Under the pieces are notes generated by a model that worked only from the letters and a program-made list of their open reading frames with translations, was not told where the DNA came from and searched no databases. Position numbers and translations under genes: made by a program. A stretch of DNA of 64,000 bases from Cytophagales bacterium (GTDB lineage: Bacteria > Bacteroidota > Bacteroidia > Cytophagales > Microscillaceae): the NCBI GenBank assembly GCA_004293905.1, contig RDZE01000014.1, positions 186,001 through 250,000 on the forward strand, in the 5' to 3' direction. This document shows positions 53,964 through 61,617 of the stretch, piece after piece; position 1 is the stretch's first letter, and each line of letters begins with the position of its first letter.

Positions 53964-54079
53964 GCGTTTTTTTCTTTTTTTAGTCAATAAAGTACATATT
54001 CACTACAATTTATTTGCTATATTTGTTCCAGTCAAATGCCATATTTTAACTAATATAGAATTAGTCTATTTCTGATAGT

Positions 54080-54571
54080 ATGTATAACTTGAACAGCTTT
54101 TTCTATACCACTTGGCGTATCGGTAAGAACGAAAAACCTTTCAAAATGTATAAAATACGCACTATGCGCACCCTCTACAACGAAAAAGGACAACCACTCC
54201 CCGATGCACTACGCCGCACACGATGGGGCGATTGGCTGCGTAAATATTCCATTGACGAACTTCCCCAAATCATCAATTGGCTCAAAGGCGATATGAACCT
54301 CATCGGTCCACGACCATTGCCTCCTGAATATTTAACAGTTATGAGCGAAAAAGAAAGGCAACGACATCAAATCAAACCCGGCATTACGGGTTTGGCACAA
54401 GTGATGGGACGGAATGCCCTTTCTTGGGAGCAAAAAATGAAATACGACCTATGGTATATCAAACACCATTCATGGCATCTTGATTGCCTCATTTTTCGTA
54501 AAACACTCTATCTTTTATTATTCAAACCCAACGGACACATCGCCGCACAAATATGGAAAAAGAAAAAATAG
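54080..54571 (+). CDS. Bacterial sugar transferase, N-terminally truncated (polyprenyl-phosphate type)
   Basis: A 163-residue protein matching the catalytic core of WcaJ/PglC-type sugar-1-phosphate transferases: GKNEKPFKMYKIRTM, RRTRWGDWLRKYSIDELPQ, GDMNLIGPRPLP and a KPGITGLAQVMGRN motif. Family members normally have about 30-40 N-terminal residues with a re-entrant membrane helix before the RIGKNEKPF segment. Here the frame has an in-frame stop at 54062-54064, so that helix is absent. The gene is either a shortened functional version or a decaying one. It overlaps the downstream zinc-ribbon gene by 19 bp, suggesting the frame is still translated. Confidence 0.78.
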   Translation: MYNLNSFFYTTWRIGKNEKPFKMYKIRTMRTLYNEKGQPLPDALRRTRWGDWLRKYSIDELPQIINWLKGDMNLIGPRPLPPEYLTVMSEKERQRHQIKPGITGLAQVMGRNALSWEQKMKYDLWYIKHHSWHLDCLIFRKTLYLLLFKPNGHIAAQIWKKKK

Positions 54572-54798
54572 AATGCCCTAAATGCCAATGGGAGCCCGAT
54601 GGTAATGCCTATTGGACTTGTCATTGTGGGCATACTTGGAACACCTTTGATACACAAGGCAGATGCCCAAAGTGCCTTAAAATTCATCAACAAACGCAGT
54701 GCCCCGCCTGTAGCCAATGGTCTTTGCACGAAGATTGGTACATAGACTTGCGTGGTTGGACTTTAAAATGGGAAGAGTTCGAGAAAAGTAAAAATTAG
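54553..54798 (+). CDS. Double zinc-ribbon protein, unknown function
   Basis: An 81-residue protein with eight cysteines as four knuckles: CPKC (8-11), CHCG (23-26), CPKC (38-41) and CPAC (50-53), forming two zinc ribbons. The C-terminus is Trp-rich (LHEDWYIDLRGWTLKWEEF). It probably binds nucleic acid or protein; similar small proteins occur in Bacteroidota without known function. It overlaps the sugar transferase gene by 19 bp and the convergent menC gene by 4 bp. Confidence 0.7.
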   Translation: MEKEKIECPKCQWEPDGNAYWTCHCGHTWNTFDTQGRCPKCLKIHQQTQCPACSQWSLHEDWYIDLRGWTLKWEEFEKSKN

Positions 54799-55850
54799 GA
54801 CGTTGCAATGCGCCAAAGGTTCTCTCCTTTTAGTTGCAAAGCACTTTCAAAATTATTTTTGTAGAGTAAGCCCGTGCCTAATCCTTGTGGAATAGTATTA
54901 TAGGGAAAAGTAGCCGTAAATTGTGCAATGGCTTCTAAACCTATATTGCTTTCTAAAGCAGAAGTAACCCACCAACCAATGCTCAAACTTTCGGCAATCT
55001 GAATCCACTGCCGTGTAGCCGCAAAGCCTCCTAAAAGCGTGGGCTTTAAGATGATATATTGCGGTTTAAGATGGTTTAATAATTCATTTTGCGCTTCTGA
55101 CTCATAGACACCAATCAATTCTTCGTCAAGGGCTATGGGCAAAATATTGGCTTGGCAAAGTGCTTTCATGGCTTCATGTTTTCTAACGGCAATGGGCTGC
55201 TCTATAGAGTGTATTTCCAAAAGGGCTAATTTTTCTAAATAATAAGTAGCTTTTTCGGGTAAAAAAGCTCCGTTCGCATCTACGCGCAATACGATTTTAG
55301 ATGCATCGTACTGTTTTCTGATATTTTGCAATAATTTGTATTCTTCTTCAAAATCTATAGCCCCTATTTTCATTTTCAGGCAACTAAAGCCTAAGCTCAG
55401 TTTTTCCTCTATTTGTTGCTGCATATAAGCTGGGCTTCCCATCCATACCAACCCATTAATGCGGATAGCTTGCAAACCTGAAACGAAAGGTGAGTCAAAC
55501 CAACAACGTTGCGCCCCTTTATAATAGTCAATCAAAGCCATTTCTAAAGCAAAACGCATGGTTGGGTACTCTGCGGGAATAGCTTTTTGAACAAAACTGA
55601 GCAGTTCTTCCTCACTTTGTGGCTCATATTGTTGCAGTTGGGCAGTAGTTAAAAAATGGGTAAAAATATCCTCAAAAGAAGGTACATCGTCAATACTCAA
55701 CAAAGGCAACGGTGCTGCCTCTCCTATAGCTTTTCTTCCGCTTGGGTGTGCCAAAAGAAGCAAATAATGGTCTTTGTCGCGAAGTACGCCACGCGAAGTA
55801 CCCGCCTCTTTATGGAATACCAAACGATGCCTTTCTATTTGCCAATTCAT
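54795..55850 (-). CDS. menC: o-Succinylbenzoate synthase (menaquinone synthesis)
   Basis: A 351-residue enolase-superfamily enzyme dehydrating SHCHC to OSB. The catalytic lysine pair is in LKMKIG (158-163). Metal ligands are in RVDANGAF (D191), SIEQP (E217) and LDEE (D242). The opposing lysine is in LKPTLLGG (K269). No dipeptide-epimerase-specific pattern is evident, but OSBS and epimerases share these motifs; the context gives little help, as other men genes are not in the window. It starts 20 bp after the stop of the methyltransferase gene. Confidence 0.85.
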   Translation of the reverse strand: MNWQIERHRLVFHKEAGTSRGVLRDKDHYLLLLAHPSGRKAIGEAAPLPLLSIDDVPSFEDIFTHFLTTAQLQQYEPQSEEELLSFVQKAIPAEYPTMRFALEMALIDYYKGAQRCWFDSPFVSGLQAIRINGLVWMGSPAYMQQQIEEKLSLGFSCLKMKIGAIDFEEEYKLLQNIRKQYDASKIVLRVDANGAFLPEKATYYLEKLALLEIHSIEQPIAVRKHEAMKALCQANILPIALDEELIGVYESEAQNELLNHLKPQYIILKPTLLGGFAATRQWIQIAESLSIGWWVTSALESNIGLEAIAQFTATFPYNTIPQGLGTGLLYKNNFESALQLKGENLWRIATS

Positions 55851-55870
55851 AGCCTTATCAAGAAAATGAG

Positions 55871-56722
55871 TTAATCTTTTTTGCGCAACAAAATGAGTCT
55901 ATATTGTTTATCGGCAATAAAATTGGTAGAAGTACGTTCTCCTGCAAATTGTTTTTTCTCAAAATCTTCTAATTTTTTACGAAAACGCCATCTCAAAATT
56001 TTAAATACCCAAGGGAATTTATTTTGAATAGCAATCATTAACATTTCCCAAATTGGTTTGATTACCTCCATCGTGAAAGAGTTCACCATATCCATCGTAG
56101 GAGCTACCTCGCGCGAGATGTCTATGTCTTGTAATACTTCAAGGGGTTGTTCTGCAAATACGGGGTTATAGTGTCCTATCCAATGCCCACCCCCTAAAGG
56201 ACGGTGTTTGTGCTCTTCGTACCTAAAAAAATCGCAAATGAGTATATAACCATTAGGATTGAGGTGTTTGCGTGCATTTTCAAAGGCTTTGCGAATATCT
56301 ATATATTGAAAACTCTCACTGAAAAGAATCAAATCATATTTTTTATCTATGTTTACTTCTTCGTATTTCCCTTGAAAAATTTGCCCTTTATTGCCCAAAT
56401 TTTCACGTGCGCGCGCTGTCAATCTTGCCGAAGGCGAAACACCATCTATGGCATAGCCTAAGTCTGCCAACTGTCGGGTAGTGCGCCCTGAGCCACAGCC
56501 TACATCTAAAATACTTTTGACACCCTCAGGGATATGCGAAAAAAGGAACTCTGTGTATTGTTCTTGTGCTTTTTTGAGATTGGCAACATCTGTTTCCAAT
56601 CCTTTCCAATAGCCATAGTGCAAATAATCAGTTTTAAGAAAAAACTTAAAAAGTAATAAGCCTACATTTAAGCCTATTTCCTTTGAGTCGGGTTTGGGTA
56701 GGGTGTTTTCCGCTTGCTCCAT
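55871..56722 (-). CDS. Class I SAM-dependent methyltransferase
   Basis: A 283-residue enzyme. Motif I is LDVGCGSGRTTRQLADLGY (about 66-84), the post-I acidic loop is IDGVSPSARLTARARE, and motif II/III regions are LILFSESFQYI and GYILICDFF. An N-terminal HYGYWKG segment and the GGHWIGHYN stretch resemble lipid or small-molecule methyltransferases such as cyclopropane-fatty-acid-like or sterol-type enzymes. The substrate is unknown. A TACTTTTG box lies at minus 56753-56746. It lies upstream of menC in the same direction; a role in menaquinone is possible but not supported by sequence. Confidence 0.82.
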   Translation of the reverse strand: MEQAENTLPKPDSKEIGLNVGLLLFKFFLKTDYLHYGYWKGLETDVANLKKAQEQYTEFLFSHIPEGVKSILDVGCGSGRTTRQLADLGYAIDGVSPSARLTARARENLGNKGQIFQGKYEEVNIDKKYDLILFSESFQYIDIRKAFENARKHLNPNGYILICDFFRYEEHKHRPLGGGHWIGHYNPVFAEQPLEVLQDIDISREVAPTMDMVNSFTMEVIKPIWEMLMIAIQNKFPWVFKILRWRFRKKLEDFEKKQFAGERTSTNFIADKQYRLILLRKKD

Positions 56723-56812
56723 ATTCTAAAAAATTAATTTGGCTACAAAAGTAACTTTTTTTGAGTGAATACAAACAAAAAATATAACTCTTTACTGAAA
56801 ACATAGAATACT

Positions 56813-57952
56813 TTATGAAAAATCACTTTTATCAGTGTCGTATAATTTTTCTAAGGCACTTATCATTTTTTCTAAGGCAAAGGCGGGATACACCGTTTTT
56901 TTGCCTTCTTCAGCAAGTTGTTTAGCTAACTGCTGATGAGTGATGAGTGCATGCAATGCCTCTGCAATGGCTTCTGGTTGGCAATAAGGCACTACTAAGG
57001 CGTTTTTATTGGGCACAATGATTTCGTGCGCAATACCCGAAAGTGTGAACACTGAAGGAATACCTGCTGCCAAAGCCTCAATGTAGGTTTGCCCAAATGC
57101 TTCTGCTTGTGCATCAATAGGCGTATGCGCGTAAGCCGAAAATAATCCATACAAAGCTCGAATATTGGGTTCAAAAGTAACTATTTTGTATTGTTTTTGA
57201 GGTATATATTGTGCTAAAAGATTTTTTATTTCATCGGCATAATCACCTTTTGCATTTGCCAAAAGCAGATAACAGTTAGGTTGATTTTCTAACAATTTCC
57301 CAAAAGCCATCACTATATCCTGCACACCTTTCCAAACTGTCCAACGGGCTATAACACCAATGACGGGCGCATTGGCAGGGAGTTCGTATTTTTTGCGTAG
57401 GGCATCTATATCTGTTGTAGCAGCAGGGCGAAACATAGCAATATCGAACCCATGCGGTATATCTACAATTTTGTGTGGTTTCACACCTTCTTTTTCCTCA
57501 AGTACTTGCCTTACAACAGGGCTGATGGCTACAATATGTGTAGCAAAATAGTTGATAAAACGGTCATACCAAACAGCACGCGGAAAATATTGATGGTGCA
57601 AAGTGCTATGGTGGCGCGTATAAACTCTTTGTTTGATGCCACAAATCCAAGCAACAAACAAGCCCAACAACGAAGCTACAAAAAGATGTGTATGTATGGT
57701 TTGGGGTTTTATTTTCCTCAAAAGATGATACAAACGCCAGAAAGCAGTTACTAAGTTTTTTTTGCCTGCATAGTGTATGTGATAAATTTTCAGGGTAGGA
57801 TAAAGTGCAAGTTGTTTTTCTAAAGAACTTTCTTTGGGGTTCAAAAAAATAAAACTCAGCCTAAACTTTTCTGTGGATAAATCGCGGGCTATCCACTCGA
57901 AGGCTTGGGCTGAGTCAATTTCTGATAAAATATATACTACCGATTTTATAAT
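56813..57952 (-). CDS. Glycosyltransferase family 4-like, with probable ATT start
   Basis: A GT-B glycosyltransferase. The C-terminal domain has GVIARWTVWKGVQD and the nucleotide-sugar motif AEAFGQTYIEALAAGIPSV, with E residues of the EX7E pattern. The first recognisable NTG start in frame (TTG at 57842-57844) would delete the first Rossmann strand. The frame remains open upstream to 57952 and encodes KSVVYILSEIDSAQAFEW, a typical GT4 N-terminus. No ATG, GTG or TTG lies between 57845 and the in-frame stop at 57962-57964. The most likely start is therefore ATT at 57950-57952 (or ATA next to it), overlapping the last codons of the upstream DUF4177-like gene. The acceptor and sugar are unknown. 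Confidence 0.78.
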   Translation of the reverse strand: MIKSVVYILSEIDSAQAFEWIARDLSTEKFRLSFIFLNPKESSLEKQLALYPTLKIYHIHYAGKKNLVTAFWRLYHLLRKIKPQTIHTHLFVASLLGLFVAWICGIKQRVYTRHHSTLHHQYFPRAVWYDRFINYFATHIVAISPVVRQVLEEKEGVKPHKIVDIPHGFDIAMFRPAATTDIDALRKKYELPANAPVIGVIARWTVWKGVQDIVMAFGKLLENQPNCYLLLANAKGDYADEIKNLLAQYIPQKQYKIVTFEPNIRALYGLFSAYAHTPIDAQAEAFGQTYIEALAAGIPSVFTLSGIAHEIIVPNKNALVVPYCQPEAIAEALHALITHQQLAKQLAEEGKKTVYPAFALEKMISALEKLYDTDKSDFS

Positions 57953-58152
57953 ACTTCGCGTTTAAAAACAATCAATACCTCTTCATTCTCTTTAGGGGTA
58001 AATTTTTCTCTTTTTACTTCTACTAATTCCCAACCTTCACTGCGTGCCTCACTACAAGATTCTTCTACAAAAAAATCGTGGTCTTTGGGAGCAATTGTAT
58101 TTGAAATTACCTTGTATTCATAAGTTTTGGGTACTTTATTGTTTTTACTCAT
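57946..58152 (-). CDS. DUF4177-like small protein
   Basis: A 68-residue cytosolic protein from the ATG at 58150-58152. The pattern YEYKVISNTI, a helix with CSEARSEGWELVEVKRE, and a final VLIVFKRE strand fits the DUF4177 domain (an alpha/beta fold with invariant GW-E-L). Function is unknown. It ends within the start of the glycosyltransferase gene, with which it is probably translationally coupled, and follows pyk after 78 bp. Confidence 0.7.
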   Translation of the reverse strand: MSKNNKVPKTYEYKVISNTIAPKDHDFFVEESCSEARSEGWELVEVKREKFTPKENEEVLIVFKREVL

Positions 58153-58230
58153 GATAGTTATTGAAAGAATATTGAACAAGCGTTAAAATATATAAGTATA
58201 TACGTAATTTTTAATCAATCTGTTCTCTTT

Positions 58231-59670
58231 TTATTCGCGTCCTACTACTGAAAGTTTGATAACATTGGTTCTCATTTTTTTTGCTATCGGCATACTTGCT
58301 AATTGGATACAGACATCATCTTTCTTTAATAATTTCTTTTTAATCAAAATGTTTTGCACATCTTGAAAAGTATCATCAGTAGATACAAATTTATTGTAAA
58401 AAAATGCTCTCACGCCCGATACCAAACTCAACATATTCAAAATTACTTTATTTGAGGTAAATATAAAAATATGCGCTTCGGGGCGGTGCGAGGCTATCTG
58501 AAAAGCTGTATAACCCGAATTTGTCATACCAATAATGGCTTTAGCATTGGTGTCTTTTGCCAAAATACAAGCCGCACCCACTACGCTATCATGGTAGAAG
58601 GAATCGGATTGAGGGTCTATATCAAAATTTTGGTGATAAATGGTTTTTACTTTTTGCTCCACATTGCGAATAGTATCATTCATAGTTTTTAAAACCAACA
58701 AAGGATATTTCCCTACGGCAGTTTCTCCACTGAGCATCACAGCATCTGCGCCATCTATCACAGCATTGGCGATGTCGTTCGTTTCGGCACGTGTAGGTCG
58801 AGGGCTTGTAATCATACTCTCAAGCATTTGTGTAGCAATGATAACAGGTTTGGAGGCTTTACGGCACTTTTGCACTATCATTTTTTGGGCTAAGGGCACT
58901 TCTTCAATACTAATTTCCACGCCCAAATCGCCGCGAGCAACCATCAGTGCATCTGCCGCTTGTATGATTTCGTCTATATTAGTAATGGCTTCGGGCTTCT
59001 CAATTTTAGCAATTACTTTAGTAGGTTTATTTTTTTGGCGAATGATGTGTTTCAGAAGTAGTATATCAATAGCATTGCGTACAAATGAAAGTGCCACCCA
59101 GTCTACATCGTGTTCTAAACCAAACAATAAATCGTCATTGTCTTTTTCAGTAAGAGAAGGGGAGGAAACAATGGTATCGGGCAGATTCATACCTTTTTTA
59201 GAACTGAGTATGCCGCCATAAATAATTTCGGCTTCTAACTCATTCTCATTGAGTGTACGAAGTGCTTTGAGCTCTATTTTGCCATCATCTAACAATATTC
59301 TATCGCCCTGCCTTACATCTTTGGCAATGGCTTCATAAGTAGTGCTAATGCGTGTGGCAGTACCTACAATTTTTTCAGTAGTGATAATAATTTTTTTGCC
59401 TGCTACGAGTTCTATAGCATTGTTTTCTACTTCACGAGTTCTAATTTTCGGACCAGAAAGGTCTTGTAGAATGCAGATATTCCAATCGTTTTCTTCGTTA
59501 AGCTCTTTTACATACTTAATCACTTGTAAATGCTCTTCGTGTGCGCCATGCGAAAAGTTAAGGCGGAAAGCATCTGTACCTTCACGAACCAATTCAGCTA
59601 ATTTTTCTTTTGTGTTGCAGGCAGGACCTACAGTAGCAATAATTTTTGTTTTGACAAAAACATCTTTCAT
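58231..59670 (-). CDS. pyk: Pyruvate kinase
   Basis: It transfers phosphate from phosphoenolpyruvate to ADP in glycolysis. The start MKDVFVKTKIIATVGPA is at 59668-59670; a longer frame to 59793 is non-family sequence and overlaps the divergent tetR promoter. Motifs: RLNFSHGAHEEH, DLSGPKIRT, IAKIEKPEA, the substrate loop MVARGDLGVEI, and AVMLSGETAVGKYPL. The 479-residue length is standard. It is divergent from the tetR operon; the intergenic region holds that promoter and operator. Confidence 0.97.
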   Translation of the reverse strand: MKDVFVKTKIIATVGPACNTKEKLAELVREGTDAFRLNFSHGAHEEHLQVIKYVKELNEENDWNICILQDLSGPKIRTREVENNAIELVAGKKIIITTEKIVGTATRISTTYEAIAKDVRQGDRILLDDGKIELKALRTLNENELEAEIIYGGILSSKKGMNLPDTIVSSPSLTEKDNDDLLFGLEHDVDWVALSFVRNAIDILLLKHIIRQKNKPTKVIAKIEKPEAITNIDEIIQAADALMVARGDLGVEISIEEVPLAQKMIVQKCRKASKPVIIATQMLESMITSPRPTRAETNDIANAVIDGADAVMLSGETAVGKYPLLVLKTMNDTIRNVEQKVKTIYHQNFDIDPQSDSFYHDSVVGAACILAKDTNAKAIIGMTNSGYTAFQIASHRPEAHIFIFTSNKVILNMLSLVSGVRAFFYNKFVSTDDTFQDVQNILIKKKLLKKDDVCIQLASMPIAKKMRTNVIKLSVVGRE

Positions 59671-59739
59671 AGATTGATAGGGTTGTTGAATAAGCAATAA
59701 GCTAAAAAAAGAGCAAAAAGCAAAAAAAGTAATAAAATA

Positions 59740-59771
59740 TTTGGATATTGAATGAACGTTCAGTATATTTG
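59740..59771 (+). promoter_or_regulatory. Promoter of tetR, with operator between -33 and -7
   Basis: TTTG (59740-59743), a 20-nt spacer and TATATTTG (59764-59771) match the consensus exactly. The TGAACGTTCA palindrome (59753-59762) lies within the spacer, so a bound repressor would exclude sigma/RNA polymerase. The ATG is 5 nt after the -7 box, so the transcript would start at or near the start codon. Confidence 0.75.
59753..59762. promoter_or_regulatory. Palindromic operator copy 1
   Basis: Perfect 10-bp palindrome TGAACGTTCA in the context ATTGAATGAACGTTCAGTAT. The identical core with the same 5' flank (ATTGAA) recurs at 60341-60350. It lies in the spacer of the tetR promoter, so autorepression by the TetR product is the simplest reading. 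Confidence 0.75.
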
Positions 59772-59775
59772 TTCT

Positions 59776-60339
59776 ATGGAAACAAGTGAGCAAAACTCTT
59801 CAAAAAAAGAAGAAATCATCAAGAAAGCCTTTAGTATCTTTGTCAATAAAGGTTATTATGAAACAAGCATCAGCGATTTGGCAGAAGCCTGTAGTGTCCC
59901 AAATGCCTTGTTTTACTACTATTTCAAAAATAAAGAAGGTTTGATGGTAGAAGTACTCAAATACACACAGACCTACAGCGAAACAAGATTTGCCAAACTC
60001 ATAGAAGAACCTAACCTAAATCCCAAGCAAAAATTAGAAGCACTTGCCGCTTTTTTCGAAAAATACTACTCTGCTTATCAAGGAGGGTGTATTATGGGCA
60101 ATACATTGGGAACAGCTTTCACCGAAGAGCAGTTTTTGCCTATCATTAAACGTTTTTTTGAAGTATGGATTAATGCGCTCCAAAATTTATTTATGGTGCA
60201 ATACCAACCCGAAAAAGCCCAAGAACTTGCCGAAGCGACCATACAAGACATAGAAGGAGGCATTTTGCTGATGAAACTTTACCGCGATAAAAAATACTTA
60301 GACAAGGCTTTGAAAAGAATGACGAAACTTATAGATTGA
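59776..60339 (+). CDS. TetR family transcriptional regulator
   Basis: A 187-residue repressor. The N-terminal HTH is typical: KKEEIIKKAFSIFVNKGYYET, SISDLAEACSVPNALFYYYFKNKEGL. The C-terminal ligand/dimerisation domain includes YQGGCIMGNTLGTAF. Proteins of this group commonly sense acyl-CoA or other lipophilic compounds, which is inference. The ATG at 59776 is chosen because it is the first after the -7 box; an upstream TTG at 59752 lies in the promoter. The stop at 60337-60339 abuts the second operator. It is divergent from pyk and first gene of the unit to 62923. Confidence 0.92.
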   Translation: METSEQNSSKKEEIIKKAFSIFVNKGYYETSISDLAEACSVPNALFYYYFKNKEGLMVEVLKYTQTYSETRFAKLIEEPNLNPKQKLEALAAFFEKYYSAYQGGCIMGNTLGTAFTEEQFLPIIKRFFEVWINALQNLFMVQYQPEKAQELAEATIQDIEGGILLMKLYRDKKYLDKALKRMTKLID

Positions 60340-60340
60340 A

Positions 60341-60350
60341 TGAACGTTCA
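60341..60350. promoter_or_regulatory. Palindromic operator copy 2
   Basis: TGAACGTTCA directly after the tetR stop, in the context ATTGAATGAACGTTCAATAT. A promoter-like TTTG-N19-TAGATTG (60309-60312 and 60332-60338) overlaps the 3' end of tetR, so the operator would cover its start site. The second copy suggests the downstream genes can be controlled independently of tetR. Confidence 0.7.
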
Positions 60351-60382
60351 ATATATATAGATAACTATAAACCCAACAAAAT

Positions 60383-60595
60383 ATGAATACAAATAAAAAA
60401 CAAAGCAAAAGTGAAGAATGGATACAGCCCAAAGAACTTCTTCAGATAGTAGCGCACATGGACAAAGACAGCGATAAATACATTTTTCAGGCAGAATCGG
60501 CTACGCTTTTTTATGCAAATGAGCTTTTTGAGCCTCATTTAGAAGTTTTCGAACACATAGAAATAGACCTTTCAGATTTTGAAGGAGAGATATAA
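60383..60595 (+). CDS. Small acidic protein of the TetR-controlled unit
   Basis: A 70-residue acidic cytosolic protein with SKSEEWIQPKELLQIVAHMDKD near the N-terminus and HLEVFEHIEIDLSDFEGE at the end. No family was recognised. It starts 33 bp after operator copy 2 and ends 56 bp before the next gene on the same strand, which makes it the first structural gene of the regulated unit. Confidence 0.6.
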   Translation: MNTNKKQSKSEEWIQPKELLQIVAHMDKDSDKYIFQAESATLFYANELFEPHLEVFEHIEIDLSDFEGEI

Positions 60596-60651
60596 AAGAA
60601 ACAAAACAAGCAATTTTTTTAACAAACCACTCATATACTCAATATAGACTT

Positions 60652-61614
60652 ATGGAATTTCAGAACCAAATGACAAAGGGCTTACAACAATTAGAAGCCC
60701 TACCTACAGAGCAACGCTCAAAAATGTTGAATGCTTTTCTGAGCAATCAAGTGAAATTTTTGGCTACTACAGACACGCTCATAGAGAAAATGAGCCCTAA
60801 TGAAACCATTGTTACAATTGCCAACCAAACCAAAGTACAAAACCACATAGGAACAGTACATGCGGCTGCGATGATTTTGGTTGCCGAAACTGCTACTGGT
60901 ATGGTGGTAGGTATGAATATGCCCGATGACAAGGTGCAGGTGGCAAAAAGCGTGAATACAAAGTTTATAAAAATAGCCAAAGGAGGACTTAAAGCTATTG
61001 CTACACTTACTGATGAGCAACGCCGCTTGATACAAACTACTGAAAAAGGTGAAGTACAAGTAGCTGTAAAAGTAACTGACGAAACAGGCAATGAACCCAT
61101 CATCAGTGAGATTACTTGGGCTTGGTTTCCTAAAGAGAAAAAAGCAGAAGTGAGCCCTACTCAATTTTTGAAAGAGCAAATTTATCAAGCCCTACAAAAA
61201 CTAAAAGCAGATGCAAAACCTGCTTGGGGGAGCTTCACGGCACAAGAAATGATAGAACATTTGGTAGAAGTGGTGAATAAATCGTATCTGATGGAGTATG
61301 ACAAAGACAGAACACCTAAGCCTGAACAGTTGCAATACAAGAAATTTATTTTGGAGGACAAAAACCCTTATCCTAAAAATATGAAAAATCCTTTTTTCAA
61401 AGAAGGTACTCCTCCTTTGCAATACAAAGATTTAGACGAGGCTAAAGCAGAATTAAAGAAAGCCTTAGAACGCTTTTTTGTACACTTCGAAAAACCCGAA
61501 AATAAAGAAAAATTATATTTTCATATTGCGTTTGGTGGTGTTAATTTTGATGAAATGCAGCAGTTTCACGCAGCACATACACAGCATCATTTTCAACAGT
61601 TCGAATTGTTATAA
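60652..61614 (+). CDS. DUF4442 hotdog domain fused to a DUF1569/DinB-like domain
   Basis: A 320-residue two-domain protein. Residues about 20-165 match the DUF4442 hotdog (thioesterase-like) fold: the NHIGTVHAAAMILVAETATG helix/glycine motif is the typical substrate-site segment. Residues about 170-320 match DUF1569, a DinB-like bundle with putative metal histidines in FTAQEMIEHLVEV and FHAAHTQHHFQQF. The fusion joins an acyl-CoA thioesterase-like unit with a possible thiol-dependent transferase-like unit; catalysis is inferred. It ends 3 bp before the alpha/beta hydrolase gene. Confidence 0.75.
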   Translation: MEFQNQMTKGLQQLEALPTEQRSKMLNAFLSNQVKFLATTDTLIEKMSPNETIVTIANQTKVQNHIGTVHAAAMILVAETATGMVVGMNMPDDKVQVAKSVNTKFIKIAKGGLKAIATLTDEQRRLIQTTEKGEVQVAVKVTDETGNEPIISEITWAWFPKEKKAEVSPTQFLKEQIYQALQKLKADAKPAWGSFTAQEMIEHLVEVVNKSYLMEYDKDRTPKPEQLQYKKFILEDKNPYPKNMKNPFFKEGTPPLQYKDLDEAKAELKKALERFFVHFEKPENKEKLYFHIAFGGVNFDEMQQFHAAHTQHHFQQFELL

Positions 61615-61617
61615 ACA

